Shown: in pieces, positions 17,458-25,898 of the stretch
How the letters are laid out: the number at the start of each line of letters is the position of its first letter
Numbering within the stretch: position 1 is the stretch's first letter
NCBI RefSeq assembly: GCF_029360585.1
Contig: NZ_JAQZSJ010000003.1
Location: forward strand, 434,001-498,000
DNA length: 64,000 nt
Reading direction: 5' to 3'
Origin: Cohnella caldifontis
GTDB taxonomy: Bacteria; Bacillota; Bacilli; Paenibacillales; Paenibacillaceae
Position numbers and translations under genes: made by a program
Notes under the pieces: generated by a model
Databases searched by the model: none
The model's input: only the letters and a program-made list of their open reading frames with translations
What the model was told of the DNA's origin: nothing

Positions 17458-19197
17458 ATGCATACGAATTGGAGATCGACGGCGGCCGCTGTCTTGTTGA
17501 CCGCAGCCTTGGCGGTGTCGCCTAGCGTCTCGGTGTTGGCGGCGACGCCGGCCGTTCAGGCGGGTCAAGGCCAGGGCTTGGCTAAGCCGATGAAGCTGGC
17601 GGGCAGCGTGTCCGCCGAACTGAAAAGCGCGTTCGTCGAGCGAAGCGCGGACGACTCGACCATCGGAGTCGTCGTTTGGCTTCGCAACGACGGCGCCAAA
17701 GTGACGCGGGTGCCGGATTACGAACTGAGGGTGACGACCGCCGACGGCGTCACGTACACGCTGACGCCCAGCGCGTCCAACCCCCGTTCGATCCAGGCCA
17801 AAGGAAAGGCTGAGCTGGGCTATATCTTGAACGTGGAACGGACGGATCGCCTGGAACTGACGAAGCTGACCTGGGTGAACGTAGACGAGTACGTGTATCC
17901 GCGCAAGGAAACCCCGATGCTGTCCATGAATTTGAGCGGCAAGGTGTGGCAAAGCACGGCCCCCGACAGCGCCTCGACGGGCGCCATCAAGTGGGGACAA
18001 CCGTTCAAGCTGGATCTATTCTCGACGGACGTAACCTATACGCCGGCCAGCGTGCAGAAGCAGACAACGGCGCAAGGCGGCATCGTTACGGTCGTTACCG
18101 TGAAAGCCGCGAACGCAGGGAAACAGAAAGCGTATGTGCCCGATTTCGCGGTCAGCGGGTCCGACGGCGCGAAGCTGTATGCCGGAGAGAAAGCCGACAA
18201 CAAAGTGACGTCGCTCAGTCCGGGAGAGAGCCGCAACATCCGGTTCGCGATTCCGACAGCGGCGAGCGTCGCCCTGACCGGTTTCGTCGTCACGACGCCC
18301 GAGCGTTTCGCGACGGCGGGGGGCGGTTCGATCGTGGAACACGTGGGACACGTCCGCATCGGATTGCCGCAGAGCGGTTCTTCGCTTGCCGGGCTGTCTG
18401 CGTATGCGTTCGGCTCGCCGATCGCGCTGGATGCTCTGAACGAATTGGTCGACAAGGACGTCGAAGTGTCCTTGGTCGAGCTCCATATGCACGAGAACCA
18501 AGGCGACGGATACAAGACGGCTATCGCCAAGTTCAAGCTGCGGAACACGGGCAAGGAGCCCGCGCCGCTTCCCGCGTTCGGGGCGGAGCTCGTCGACGGG
18601 GACGGGTACACGTATGCCGGCGTCCGGCAGAACGTCGCGACGCAGAGCCTGATGCCCGGACTCAGCCACGTCGTGAGCTACGCGTTCAACGTGCCGAAGA
18701 CGGAAGAGGATGATCAGCGTTTCGCGCTGCGCCTGCTCGAGGGCGGCACGGCGGACTCGCCGTACCCTTCGCCGATCGCGGCCGTGGGCGTTCAAGCGCA
18801 GATCGGAGACAAGGATTCGGACGTGTGGGACCTGTATCCGTTCAAGGTTGAGATGAAATATTGGTGGCTGAATGCCTATGCTGACACGATTCCGGTCACT
18901 TCTTATTCCTACAAGCTCAAACTCAATTTAGAGATCACTCAATCGGACGATGTCGTGGTGGACGCCGGATTTTCTAGATTGAAGTTCGAATTGGTAGACA
19001 CTCAGGGTAAAATGATCGGTTCCGAAACGGTGCCGTTAACAGGTGTTGGTCGTTTGGTCAGCGGAACTCAAATTGTAAAATTCTCCAACATCCGTACGGA
19101 GCAGCAAGAATATCCGCTTTCAATCAACGTTTATGAAGTCATCGATACACCGAATGGCGAAGCAACGAGGTTGCTGAAGACATTCCATCAATCTTAG
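17458..19197 (+). CDS. Large exported protein of unknown function next to RND system
   Basis: Family not recognised. The N-terminus is a clear signal peptide (HTNWRSTAAAVLLTAALAV..., cleavage near VLAATPAVQA). The rest is beta-rich and seems to hold three or four repeats of an immunoglobulin-like fold of about 120 residues; compare VVWLRNDGAKVTRVPDYELRV, VKAANAGKQKAYVPDFAVSG and FKLRNTGKEPAPLPAFGAEL, each followed by a second strand set with a VxxLxPGxS-like turn. The ribosome site GGAGG lies close. It is 60 bases after the adaptor gene and probably in the same operon. From about 18,840 to the end the DNA becomes markedly AT-richer, suggesting a swapped C-terminal domain. 579 residues. Confidence 0.65.
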   Translation: MHTNWRSTAAAVLLTAALAVSPSVSVLAATPAVQAGQGQGLAKPMKLAGSVSAELKSAFVERSADDSTIGVVVWLRNDGAKVTRVPDYELRVTTADGVTYTLTPSASNPRSIQAKGKAELGYILNVERTDRLELTKLTWVNVDEYVYPRKETPMLSMNLSGKVWQSTAPDSASTGAIKWGQPFKLDLFSTDVTYTPASVQKQTTAQGGIVTVVTVKAANAGKQKAYVPDFAVSGSDGAKLYAGEKADNKVTSLSPGESRNIRFAIPTAASVALTGFVVTTPERFATAGGGSIVEHVGHVRIGLPQSGSSLAGLSAYAFGSPIALDALNELVDKDVEVSLVELHMHENQGDGYKTAIAKFKLRNTGKEPAPLPAFGAELVDGDGYTYAGVRQNVATQSLMPGLSHVVSYAFNVPKTEEDDQRFALRLLEGGTADSPYPSPIAAVGVQAQIGDKDSDVWDLYPFKVEMKYWWLNAYADTIPVTSYSYKLKLNLEITQSDDVVVDAGFSRLKFELVDTQGKMIGSETVPLTGVGRLVSGTQIVKFSNIRTEQQEYPLSINVYEVIDTPNGEATRLLKTFHQS

Positions 19198-19210
19198 AAG
19201 ACCGTTTCCT

Positions 19211-19250
19211 AGAGGCCGGCGGATCGAATGTCCGCCGGCCTCTATCTTTT
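19211..19250 (+). terminator. Terminator of RND operon
   Basis: A perfect 13-bp GC-rich stem (19211-19223 with 19231-19243), then ATCTTTT. Confidence 0.75.
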
Positions 19251-19321
19251 ACCGCAAGTCCGACAAATACCGTAACGCCCGATTCGAGGCCGGCATATAA
19301 TGGCGTACGCAACGATGCAAC

Positions 19322-19363
19322 GCACAACCAAGGGAGCCCGCTAAGGTCGCGGTTTGGTTGTGC
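19322..19363 (+). promoter_or_regulatory. Two-tier leader hairpin
   Basis: GCACAACCAA (19322-19331) pairs perfectly with TTGGTTGTGC (19354-19363). Inside, CCGC (19338-19341) pairs with GCGG (19349-19352). There is no T-tract, and it ends about 40 bases before the ribosome site of the next gene, so it may be a regulatory leader. Confidence 0.4.
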
Positions 19364-19418
19364 AAACGCAAGCGAAGGAGCGCGCGGCGCGCGATCGTAC
19401 GGACAGGAGGTGGCTGCC

Positions 19419-19859
19419 GTGTTTCCGGATTTGCTTTGGATCGTCGGTATTTATGCGGCGGCAGCGGCAGTGGCGCATGGAGTGCTCGGAGGCCGCAGCG
19501 GCGGCTCGGGAAGTCGGCACTACGTGTTGGTCGCAGGGAATCATCAGCTGCAGATCGAGTGGTATTTGCGGGCGCTGCGGAGGCATTCCCGGCGTACCGG
19601 CACGGATATCGGCATCACCGTAGTGCTTGAGGATTCTACCGATGAAACCGGTCCCATTTTGGAAAAGTTCTCAAGGGAAGAGGACGGAATCGCCTTGATT
19701 CGCAGTGAAGGCACTTCGGATGCGGCTGCCGGTTCGGATCCTCGGGAAAGAGCGGAGTGGCATTGTAAAACGGCAAACGCAGCAAGCGGAGATCCCGGCA
19801 GGCAGGTCGTGTGGATCGATCTAAAGAAGCGGGAGGATGTATCGCGGTTGCCGTTGTGA
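19419..19859 (+). CDS. Small membrane protein of unknown function upstream of comFA
   Basis: I do not recognise it. GTG 19419 is eight bases after AGGAGG; GTG 19410 overlaps that ribosome site. An N-terminal membrane segment (FPDLLWIVGIYAAAAAVAHGV) is followed by a soluble domain. HYVLVAGNHQLQIEWYLRALRRHSRRTG and ITVVLEDSTDETGPILEKFSRE resemble the start of a glycosyltransferase-2 fold (strand, helix, strand with acidic residues), but it stops at 146 residues, too short for an enzyme of that kind. It could be a degenerate or stand-alone half-domain. Followed by a strong terminator. Confidence 0.55.
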   Translation: MFPDLLWIVGIYAAAAAVAHGVLGGRSGGSGSRHYVLVAGNHQLQIEWYLRALRRHSRRTGTDIGITVVLEDSTDETGPILEKFSREEDGIALIRSEGTSDAAAGSDPRERAEWHCKTANAASGDPGRQVVWIDLKKREDVSRLPL

Positions 19860-19956
19860 ACGGGATGGAGATCGGGGACAGGGAGGGATTGCCGGCAAAT
19901 CGGAATTGGAATACAATAAAACAGACAAGATTATTAGGATCAGGAAGCGACGGGTG

Positions 19957-20006
19957 AAGCACACTCGCGATGTCGTCTAAGGGACGACAGGCGGGTGTGC
20001 TTTTTA
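19957..20006 (+). terminator. Compound terminator before comFA
   Basis: An outer 12-bp stem (19957-19968 with about 19991-20002, one G-U) holds an inner GTCGTC/GACGAC stem; five T residues follow. It isolates comFA from the gene upstream. Confidence 0.75.
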
Positions 20007-20037
20007 TTTTCGGCGGAAGCGGAGAGTGGGGTCGCGG

Positions 20038-22053
20038 ATGAAAGCGAGGATCTACGCCGTACGTACTGCGGCTGGATGGCGAGCATTATTTACGGTCTGC
20101 CATGAGCTGGATCAACGGTTCTGGTCGGACAGCAGCTTTCGAAGTGGGGCGTCGGAAGGATGGGGGGATCAGCCGAAGGTAGATGAACTACATGATCCCA
20201 GGGATCTGACATGGTTAAAGTACGCGGTGCCGCTCGGGATCGCTGCTACGGCATGCGAAGCGCTGAACCGTGATGTTGGAGTGGGGTTAGGGAAGGCAGA
20301 TACCCGGACTGCAATAGCCGCCGCGATCCGCCGGGCTTCGGAACAGACGAGTGGGTTTGCAACAGGGGTTGGGGATGGCGGGTGGCTGGACGAAAAGCTT
20401 CATCTGGAACTGCCGGGAATCGAGAAGGGAATCCATCTGGCGAGTGTGGAGCAGGGCCGCCGTGCCGGTAGAGAAGCGAGGGACATCGCGGAAAAGCTGC
20501 GGGGACGCCTGTTCCTGCAAGCAGAGGTTGAGGCGGCATGGCCTGCCGAGACCAAGGAGAGACTGCTCGCCTTGTTGCAATTGGCTTTATTGCTCGGCGG
20601 GCTGAAACTGACAACAGGAGTCGTGCCGGAAGTGGAGCCGCGAAATTCTGGCCGTAGACGAGCCAGCGCCGAGTTTAGGCTCCGATGCCTGCGCTGCGGC
20701 AGCGGCGAAGGCGGGCTTCGGCGAACGCCTTGCGCTTCTTGCGGTCGTGAGGATTGCGCTTATTGCGAGGCGTGTCTGACGATGGGACGTAGCCGGGAAT
20801 GCGGACTGGCCGTGGTCGGCCGGCCCTCTGAAGTCGTTCCTCTAGCGGTTGCGCGTAGGCAGGACCTTTCTCGTTGGGGGCTCAGCCCCGCCCAGACCGA
20901 GGCAGCCGGAACGGCGCTGGCGTTTTTGCGGGAACGCCGATTCGAACCAGAAGATCACGCGCGTTCACCGCTGACATCCGTAATCCGGCAGGTTCGTTCC
21001 TTCCACCCTTTCCTGCCAAACGGCGCCAAGAAAGAAAACTCAGACACATTCCTCCTGTGGGCGGTCACGGGAGCGGGCAAAACGGAAATGATGTTCCCGC
21101 TGTTGGAGGCCGTGCTGGATGCTGGTGGCCGCGCCGCGGTTGCCTCACCCCGCCGGGATGTCGTGCTGGAGCTGGCACCGCGATTGGCAAAGGCTTTCCC
21201 CCAAGTCAGCCGGGTCGTGCTGTACGGGGGCAGCGAGGACCGATTTGAGACGGGGACCTTGACGTTGGCTACCGCGCATCAGCTGATCCGATACCGAGAA
21301 GCTTTCGATTTAGTCGTAATCGACGAGGTAGATGCATTCCCTTACCATAACGACCCGACGCTTCATTATACCGCCGCCCAGGCCCGGGCACGCGGCGGCG
21401 TGACCGTGCTGCTCAGCGCGACTCCTCCGAATGATCTGCAACGCGAGGCCCGTCGGGGCGAACTGCCGCATGCGAGGGTGGCGGTGCGCCACCATCGAAG
21501 ACCATTGCCCGTGCCCGTCAGGATGAACATTCCGCCCGTATCCCGTTGGGCAGGAAGCCGCGGCCGGATCCCTCCCCGCCTAGCGTCCGCGATCCGCCTT
21601 TCCGCGGCACGGGAAGCCCAAATCTTTCTCTTCGTCCCCTACGTCCGTCAGACGGATCCGCTTGTCGATTGCCTGCGTCAGCAGGCTTCGACCCTCGGTC
21701 TCGAACCCGGGGACATTGCGGGCACCTCATCGCGCGATCCCGACCGAAGCAGGAAGGTAGAAGCCTTCCGCGCCAGGACGATTCGCTTGCTGGTCACGAC
21801 CACCATCTTGGAGAGGGGAGTCACCGTTCCGAAAAGCGACGTGTTCGTGCTGGATGCAGACAAGCCGTTGTTTGACTCCTCCTCCCTGGTGCAGATGGCC
21901 GGGCGGGCAGGGAGATCAGCCGACGACCCGGACGGACGCGTCTATTTTGCTTCTCCCGTATGGACCAGGTCCCAACGGGAGGCTTGCCGGCAAATCCGGG
22001 AGATGAATGCCTTCGCCGCACGGAAGGGGTATTTGCTTCAAGGAAATCAATAA
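20038..22053 (+). CDS. comFA: ComFA-like DEAD/DEAH-box helicase (competence DNA uptake)
   Basis: ATPase that helps pull transforming DNA through the membrane. Motifs in order: a Cys cluster (CLRCGSGEGG... CASCGREDCAYCEAC, about 217-255) for zinc, Walker A AVTGAGKTE (342-350), Walker B/DEVD (429-432), LLSATPP (about 456-462), and motif VI QMAGRAGR (619-626). About 670 residues against 463 in Bacillus; the extra 200 at the N-terminus are also seen in Paenibacillaceae relatives and are of unknown use. I favour ATG 20038; GTG 20026 sits only one base after GGAG. comFC follows by 19 bases; there is no comFB between them. Confidence 0.87.
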   Translation: MKARIYAVRTAAGWRALFTVCHELDQRFWSDSSFRSGASEGWGDQPKVDELHDPRDLTWLKYAVPLGIAATACEALNRDVGVGLGKADTRTAIAAAIRRASEQTSGFATGVGDGGWLDEKLHLELPGIEKGIHLASVEQGRRAGREARDIAEKLRGRLFLQAEVEAAWPAETKERLLALLQLALLLGGLKLTTGVVPEVEPRNSGRRRASAEFRLRCLRCGSGEGGLRRTPCASCGREDCAYCEACLTMGRSRECGLAVVGRPSEVVPLAVARRQDLSRWGLSPAQTEAAGTALAFLRERRFEPEDHARSPLTSVIRQVRSFHPFLPNGAKKENSDTFLLWAVTGAGKTEMMFPLLEAVLDAGGRAAVASPRRDVVLELAPRLAKAFPQVSRVVLYGGSEDRFETGTLTLATAHQLIRYREAFDLVVIDEVDAFPYHNDPTLHYTAAQARARGGVTVLLSATPPNDLQREARRGELPHARVAVRHHRRPLPVPVRMNIPPVSRWAGSRGRIPPRLASAIRLSAAREAQIFLFVPYVRQTDPLVDCLRQQASTLGLEPGDIAGTSSRDPDRSRKVEAFRARTIRLLVTTTILERGVTVPKSDVFVLDADKPLFDSSSLVQMAGRAGRSADDPDGRVYFASPVWTRSQREACRQIREMNAFAARKGYLLQGNQ

Positions 22054-22072
22054 GAAGAGGGGATGATCGTCT

Positions 22073-22882
22073 GTGCGATTTTCCTGGAACCGATGGCTGG
22101 AGCCGTCGAACGGTCCTTGCCCGGTCTGCGGCAAACGGAGTGCCGGGGGTAAAACCGCTGCCTGTCCGGTTCGGCACCCTGAAGCCGCGTCCGTGCTTCG
22201 TCAGCTATGCACCGCCTGCGCCGAAACCATCCCTTGGATCCGTAAACCGGTGTGCAGGGTTTGCGGGCGTTCGATCGCGTGCCCGGATTGCCCGAGAAGA
22301 GCGGAACGGGCGCTTTCCTTCAGCCGGGGAGCCGTCCGATACGACGCGGCGATGAAGGATTGGCTTGCCATGTACAAATACAGGGGCAGCGAGAAGCTGG
22401 AAGCCGTCATGGCCGCCATGGCAGCGTTCGGCTATGAGCGGATTCTCACGGAACTGAGGACGGGTACCGATGCTGCATCTTTCGTTGCCGTTACGGCCGT
22501 TCCGCTTGCCGCCGAAAGACTGGCGGAAAGGGGATTCAACCAGGCCGAGCGGATGGCCAGGACTCTAGCGGGGTGGTACAGCCTGCCGTATCGGCCGCTA
22601 CTCAAGAGAAACCGACATACCGAAAAACAAAGCCTCAAATCCCGCCGCGGTCGCCTGGAAGACATGAGAGGCAACTTTTCGCCGAATCCCGCCGCTTTTT
22701 CGATGCTAACCTCCTCACAGCCCGACGAAACATGCCGCATCTTACTGGTGGACGACGTGTACACGACTGGCAGCACGCTGCAGGAATGCGCCCGATCGAT
22801 ACGTTTGGCGGTTGCAAGCCAACCCGCGAACGCCCAGGATCGCCGCGTGGAAGTCTACGGTCTCGCATGGGCTCGTTCGTAA
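22073..22882 (+). CDS. comFC: ComFC-like phosphoribosyltransferase-fold competence protein
   Basis: Needed with ComFA for DNA uptake in naturally competent bacteria. The N-terminus has two Cys pairs (CPVCG, later CRVCG...CPDC) for zinc, and residues about 222-234 hold the PRPP-binding signature ILLVDDVYTTGST of type I phosphoribosyltransferases. FNQAERMA and KQSLKSRRGRLEDM are also family blocks. GTG 22073 follows AAGAGGGG by about ten bases. 269 residues, longer than Bacillus ComFC mainly at the N-terminus. Probably co-transcribed with comFA. Confidence 0.9.
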   Translation: MRFSWNRWLEPSNGPCPVCGKRSAGGKTAACPVRHPEAASVLRQLCTACAETIPWIRKPVCRVCGRSIACPDCPRRAERALSFSRGAVRYDAAMKDWLAMYKYRGSEKLEAVMAAMAAFGYERILTELRTGTDAASFVAVTAVPLAAERLAERGFNQAERMARTLAGWYSLPYRPLLKRNRHTEKQSLKSRRGRLEDMRGNFSPNPAAFSMLTSSQPDETCRILLVDDVYTTGSTLQECARSIRLAVASQPANAQDRRVEVYGLAWARS

Positions 22883-22977
22883 ATGGAAATAAATAGATGC
22901 ATTTTCAGCCGGAGTTTAGTATGATAGGGTTATAGTTGTATCGAAACGTGTCGGAAGGAATGAGGGGAGGAAGCCTC

Positions 22978-23388
22978 ATGAATTTAACGTATTGCCCGCG
23001 CTGTAATAAATTGTTCGCCAAGGGAATCCGGGAAGTTTGCAACAGCTGCGTCGTGGAGATCGAGAAAGAGTACGAGAGGGTCGCCGCTTTTCTGAAAGAG
23101 CATAAAGGCGCCAATATACATGAAGTCTCGGAAGCGACGGAAGTTTCCGTCAAACAGATCACCAAGTTTATACGGGAAGGCCGAGTCTCGACGGCCAACC
23201 TGCCGAATCTGTCCGTTCCGTGCGAAGTGTGCGGGCTGCCGATCCGGGAAGGCACGATGTGCGACTCCTGCCGGGCCAAGCTGCAGAGGGACGTGAGGAA
23301 TCTGCAGTCGCAAGCCAACCTCGCCCGCCAGAACATCCTGCAAGATTCGAAGGCAAGCAAAGCTTTCCAGATTCGCGACCGCCACTGA
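22978..23388 (+). CDS. yvyF: Flagellar-region protein YvyF (TIGR03826)
   Basis: Conserved small protein at the head of the late flagellar operon; its exact role is unsettled. The 136 residues begin with a zinc-ribbon half (CPRC at 6-9, CNSC near 22), a central helix-turn-helix-like stretch (NIHEVSEATEVSVKQITKFIREGRVS) and a second CEVCG...CDSC ribbon. ATG 22978 is set by GAGGGGAGG shortly before. A TATGAT at 22920-22925 may be its -10, with a poor -35. It ends before a terminator that overlaps the flgM promoter. Confidence 0.85.
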   Translation: MNLTYCPRCNKLFAKGIREVCNSCVVEIEKEYERVAAFLKEHKGANIHEVSEATEVSVKQITKFIREGRVSTANLPNLSVPCEVCGLPIREGTMCDSCRAKLQRDVRNLQSQANLARQNILQDSKASKAFQIRDRH

Positions 23389-23397
23389 TCCGCGAAC

Positions 23398-23425
23398 TAA
23401 ACATTTCATAGCATTCCGCCGATAA
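23398..23425 (+). promoter_or_regulatory. Sigma-D promoter of the flgM operon
   Basis: TAAA (23398-23401), 16-base spacer and GCCGATAA (23418-23425) match the flagellar sigma-D consensus. The same TAAA-N16-GCCGATAA occurs before hag. The -10 box is also the left arm of the terminator at 23418-23453. Confidence 0.85.
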
Positions 23426-23453
23426 TAGCTTTAGTGATTATCGGCTTTTTTAT
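23418..23453 (+). terminator. yvyF terminator overlapping the flgM -10 box
   Basis: GCCGATAAT (23418-23426) pairs with ATTATCGGC (23437-23445), followed by TTTTTTATTTT. Only read-through transcripts carry the left arm; those starting from the sigma-D promoter begin inside the loop region near 23432 and escape it. Confidence 0.75.
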
Positions 23454-23473
23454 TTTGTCGGGGTGATTGAGAG

Positions 23474-23737
23474 ATGAAAATCAACGATACGCAGCGGATC
23501 GGCGCTTACCGGACCTATACACAGTCCACTGAACATCGTGCTTCCGGCGCGGAAAGCAAGCGCAGGAAGGACGAGGTGGCTTTCTCCGCGGAAGCCATGG
23601 AATTGCTGAAGGCCGGCAAAGGCGACGAAACCGACCGTTCGGAGCGAATCGAGCAGTTGAAAGAACAGGTGAGCGCGGGAACGTACCGGGTGCCGGATTC
23701 GTTGCTCGCGGAGAAGCTGCTTCCTTTTGTACGTTAA
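23474..23737 (+). CDS. flgM: Anti-sigma-D factor FlgM
   Basis: Binds and holds sigma-D until the flagellar hook is finished. 87 residues, the normal size. The C-terminal half carries the sigma-binding helices (EVAFSAEAMELLKAG, then RIEQLKEQVSAGTYRVPDSLLAEKLL), which is the FlgM family pattern; the N-terminus (MKINDTQRIGAYRTY) is also typical. GGGGTGATTGAGAG serves as ribosome site. Driven by the sigma-D promoter it controls, giving negative feedback. Confidence 0.93.
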   Translation: MKINDTQRIGAYRTYTQSTEHRASGAESKRRKDEVAFSAEAMELLKAGKGDETDRSERIEQLKEQVSAGTYRVPDSLLAEKLLPFVR

Positions 23738-23758
23738 TGATCGGATCGGAGGATGGGT

Positions 23759-24265
23759 ATGACGGCATTCGGACAGTTGACGGAGAACCTCCGGCAGATC
23801 CATTCGCTGTATGTCGAGTTGGTCGAACTCGGGGAGCAGAAAAAAGAGCACATCGTGCATAATCGGCTGAACGAGCTGACCCAGACGGTGGCCAGAGAAT
23901 CGAAAGCGCTGAAACGCCTGGGCGATATGGAGAAGGAAAGGGTGCAAGCGATGGCGGCCCTTCAGCAGGAATTGGGCCTGAAGCCCGATCCGGGATTGAC
24001 GCTGGATGACACGCTGAAGATGATCATGAAATCGGCGGACAAGCAGCAGTTAATGGAGCTTCGCGATGCGATCGCGGCTGAGGCGAAGAAGCTGCAGTCG
24101 CTGAACGAGACGAATCAACTGCTGGTCAAACAAGGGCTCGATTTCGTCAGCCTTTCGCTCGACCTGCTGACCACGGGACCGGAAGACGACATGCTCTATC
24201 AGGCGCCAGCCCAACAAACGGCCTCTTCCGCTCACAGAAAGAGATTATTCGATACTAAGGCGTGA
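23759..24265 (+). CDS. flgN: Flagellar chaperone FlgN
   Basis: Cytoplasmic export chaperone for the hook-filament junction proteins FlgK and FlgL, encoded next. 168 residues of heptad-rich helix, as in the family (LTENLRQIHSLYVELVELGEQKK, then HRLNELTQTVARESKALKRL). I choose ATG 23759 because GGAGG (23748-23752) is six bases before it; ATG 23753 directly abuts that site. Confidence 0.88.
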   Translation: MTAFGQLTENLRQIHSLYVELVELGEQKKEHIVHNRLNELTQTVARESKALKRLGDMEKERVQAMAALQQELGLKPDPGLTLDDTLKMIMKSADKQQLMELRDAIAAEAKKLQSLNETNQLLVKQGLDFVSLSLDLLTTGPEDDMLYQAPAQQTASSAHRKRLFDTKA

Positions 24266-24304
24266 GACGAAGGTTTCACATCAGGAAAGGTAGGCTGCAC
24301 TCCG

Positions 24305-25882
24305 ATGAGATCCACTTTCATGGGTTTGGAAACGAGCAAGCGGGCGATATTGACCCAGTCGGTCGCGATGCAGACGCTCGGGCATAATATCGCCAACGCG
24401 GCTACGGAAGGTTACTCGAGACAGCGCGTCAACGTGACCGCCACCCGTCCGATCGAAGCGCCCGGCATGACGAAGAGCACGGCCCCGGGGCAAATCGGAA
24501 CCGGAGTGCAGTACGACTCGATTACGCGGATTCGGGACAGCTACCTGGACCTGCAATACCGCAGGGAAAACCAATCTCTGGCCTCTTACGATATTATAAG
24601 CAGTACGCTAAGTTCGATCGAAGGAATCATTAACGAACCTTCGGAAACGGGCCTGAGTTCGGTCATGAATAAATTTTGGGATTCATTGGAAGTGCTAAAC
24701 CGCGATCCGAGGCTGCTAAGCGCGAGAATCAACGTGGTCGGCGCGGCGGTAAACTTCACGGATACGCTTCAGCATATCGGAAAGACGCTGCAGGACCTCG
24801 GTTCGGATATCGATAACAACATCACGGCTAAGGTTGGCGAAGCCAACGTCCTCATCCAAGGCATCGCCCAGTTAAACGATTTCATCCGTCACGTTGAAGC
24901 GACCGGGGACAACGCGAACGATTACCGTGACCAAAGGGATCTTCTGGTGGACAAGCTGTCCACTATCGTCGACGTGCAGGTGACGGAAACACCGGATGGT
25001 GGCTACTCCGTGACTTCCGCGGGGGTGCAGGTCGTGAGCAACGGCACCGCGACGGAATTGACGGCGGATGCCGCCGAGAACGCGACGGCCGGGCAGCTTC
25101 ACGGCTATCAGGCGTCCAAGGATGAAGTCGCCCACGTTCAGAACCAGATGAACGCCATGGTCAGCACGCTCGTCACCGGGGAAGCGAAAGTCACGTTGTC
25201 GAACGGATATGTGACGTCCTCGGCGATTACGGCGGAGAACGACGTAACGCTGGAAAACGGGACTTTGATCCCGGCCGGCTCGACCATTCCCGCCGGATCG
25301 AGGATCGCCAGCGAGGCCATTATCAAAGTGAACGGCTTCAACGGCCTTCATGCACTGGGATACACGCTGACGGATCCGATGCAGACCGGCGTGCCGTTTT
25401 TCGTGACTTCCGACGGGTCGTCCACCTTCGACATCATGAATATCCGCGTAAATCCGGACATCCAGAACGATACCAACCTGATCGCGGCTTCCGGAAAATA
25501 CGAGACCGTGGGCACGACGAACCAGACCATTAAAGGAAACAGCGATATCGCGATCGCTTTGGCAAGGCTAAGAGACAACGTGTTTACATATCCATCTGGA
25601 ATGACCAACTTATCCTCCGGTACGACGGACGATTATTTCCGGGCCGTCACGAGCGAGCTCGGCGATCGTTCGGCCAATGCGCAGCGGAATTTGAACAACC
25701 AACAGCAGCTCGTCGATTCCGTCAATATCCGCCGCCAGTCCGTCAGCGGAGTTTCGCTCGACGAGGAAATGGCCGACATGATCAAATTCCAACACGCCTA
25801 CAACGCGGCGGCCCGCAACATGACCGTCGTAGACGAGATGCTGGACCGAATCATCAACGGAATGGGAACCGTCGGAAGATAA
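24305..25882 (+). CDS. flgK: Flagellar hook-associated protein 1 FlgK
   Basis: First hook-filament junction protein, exported through the flagellar type III system. Residues 1-150 give the D0/D1 start (GLETSKRAILTQSVAMQTLGHNIANAATEGYSRQRV with the ANA.T.GYSRQ block), and the C-terminus the matching coiled coil (VSGVSLDEEMADMIKFQHAYNAAARNMTVVDEMLDRIINGMG). 525 residues. The middle has a non-conserved beta region where a PAGSTIPAGSRI segment repeats itself. Confidence 0.95.
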   Translation: MRSTFMGLETSKRAILTQSVAMQTLGHNIANAATEGYSRQRVNVTATRPIEAPGMTKSTAPGQIGTGVQYDSITRIRDSYLDLQYRRENQSLASYDIISSTLSSIEGIINEPSETGLSSVMNKFWDSLEVLNRDPRLLSARINVVGAAVNFTDTLQHIGKTLQDLGSDIDNNITAKVGEANVLIQGIAQLNDFIRHVEATGDNANDYRDQRDLLVDKLSTIVDVQVTETPDGGYSVTSAGVQVVSNGTATELTADAAENATAGQLHGYQASKDEVAHVQNQMNAMVSTLVTGEAKVTLSNGYVTSSAITAENDVTLENGTLIPAGSTIPAGSRIASEAIIKVNGFNGLHALGYTLTDPMQTGVPFFVTSDGSSTFDIMNIRVNPDIQNDTNLIAASGKYETVGTTNQTIKGNSDIAIALARLRDNVFTYPSGMTNLSSGTTDDYFRAVTSELGDRSANAQRNLNNQQQLVDSVNIRRQSVSGVSLDEEMADMIKFQHAYNAAARNMTVVDEMLDRIINGMGTVGR

Positions 25883-25898
25883 GGAAGGGGGGATTAGC

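Larger units (their letters stand above)
19198..19418 (+). other. Intergenic region with terminator and structured leader
   Basis: Holds the RND-operon terminator (19211-19250), a TATAAT at about 19297 with no good -35, and a two-tier hairpin before the next gene. No coding sequence seen. Confidence 0.5.
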
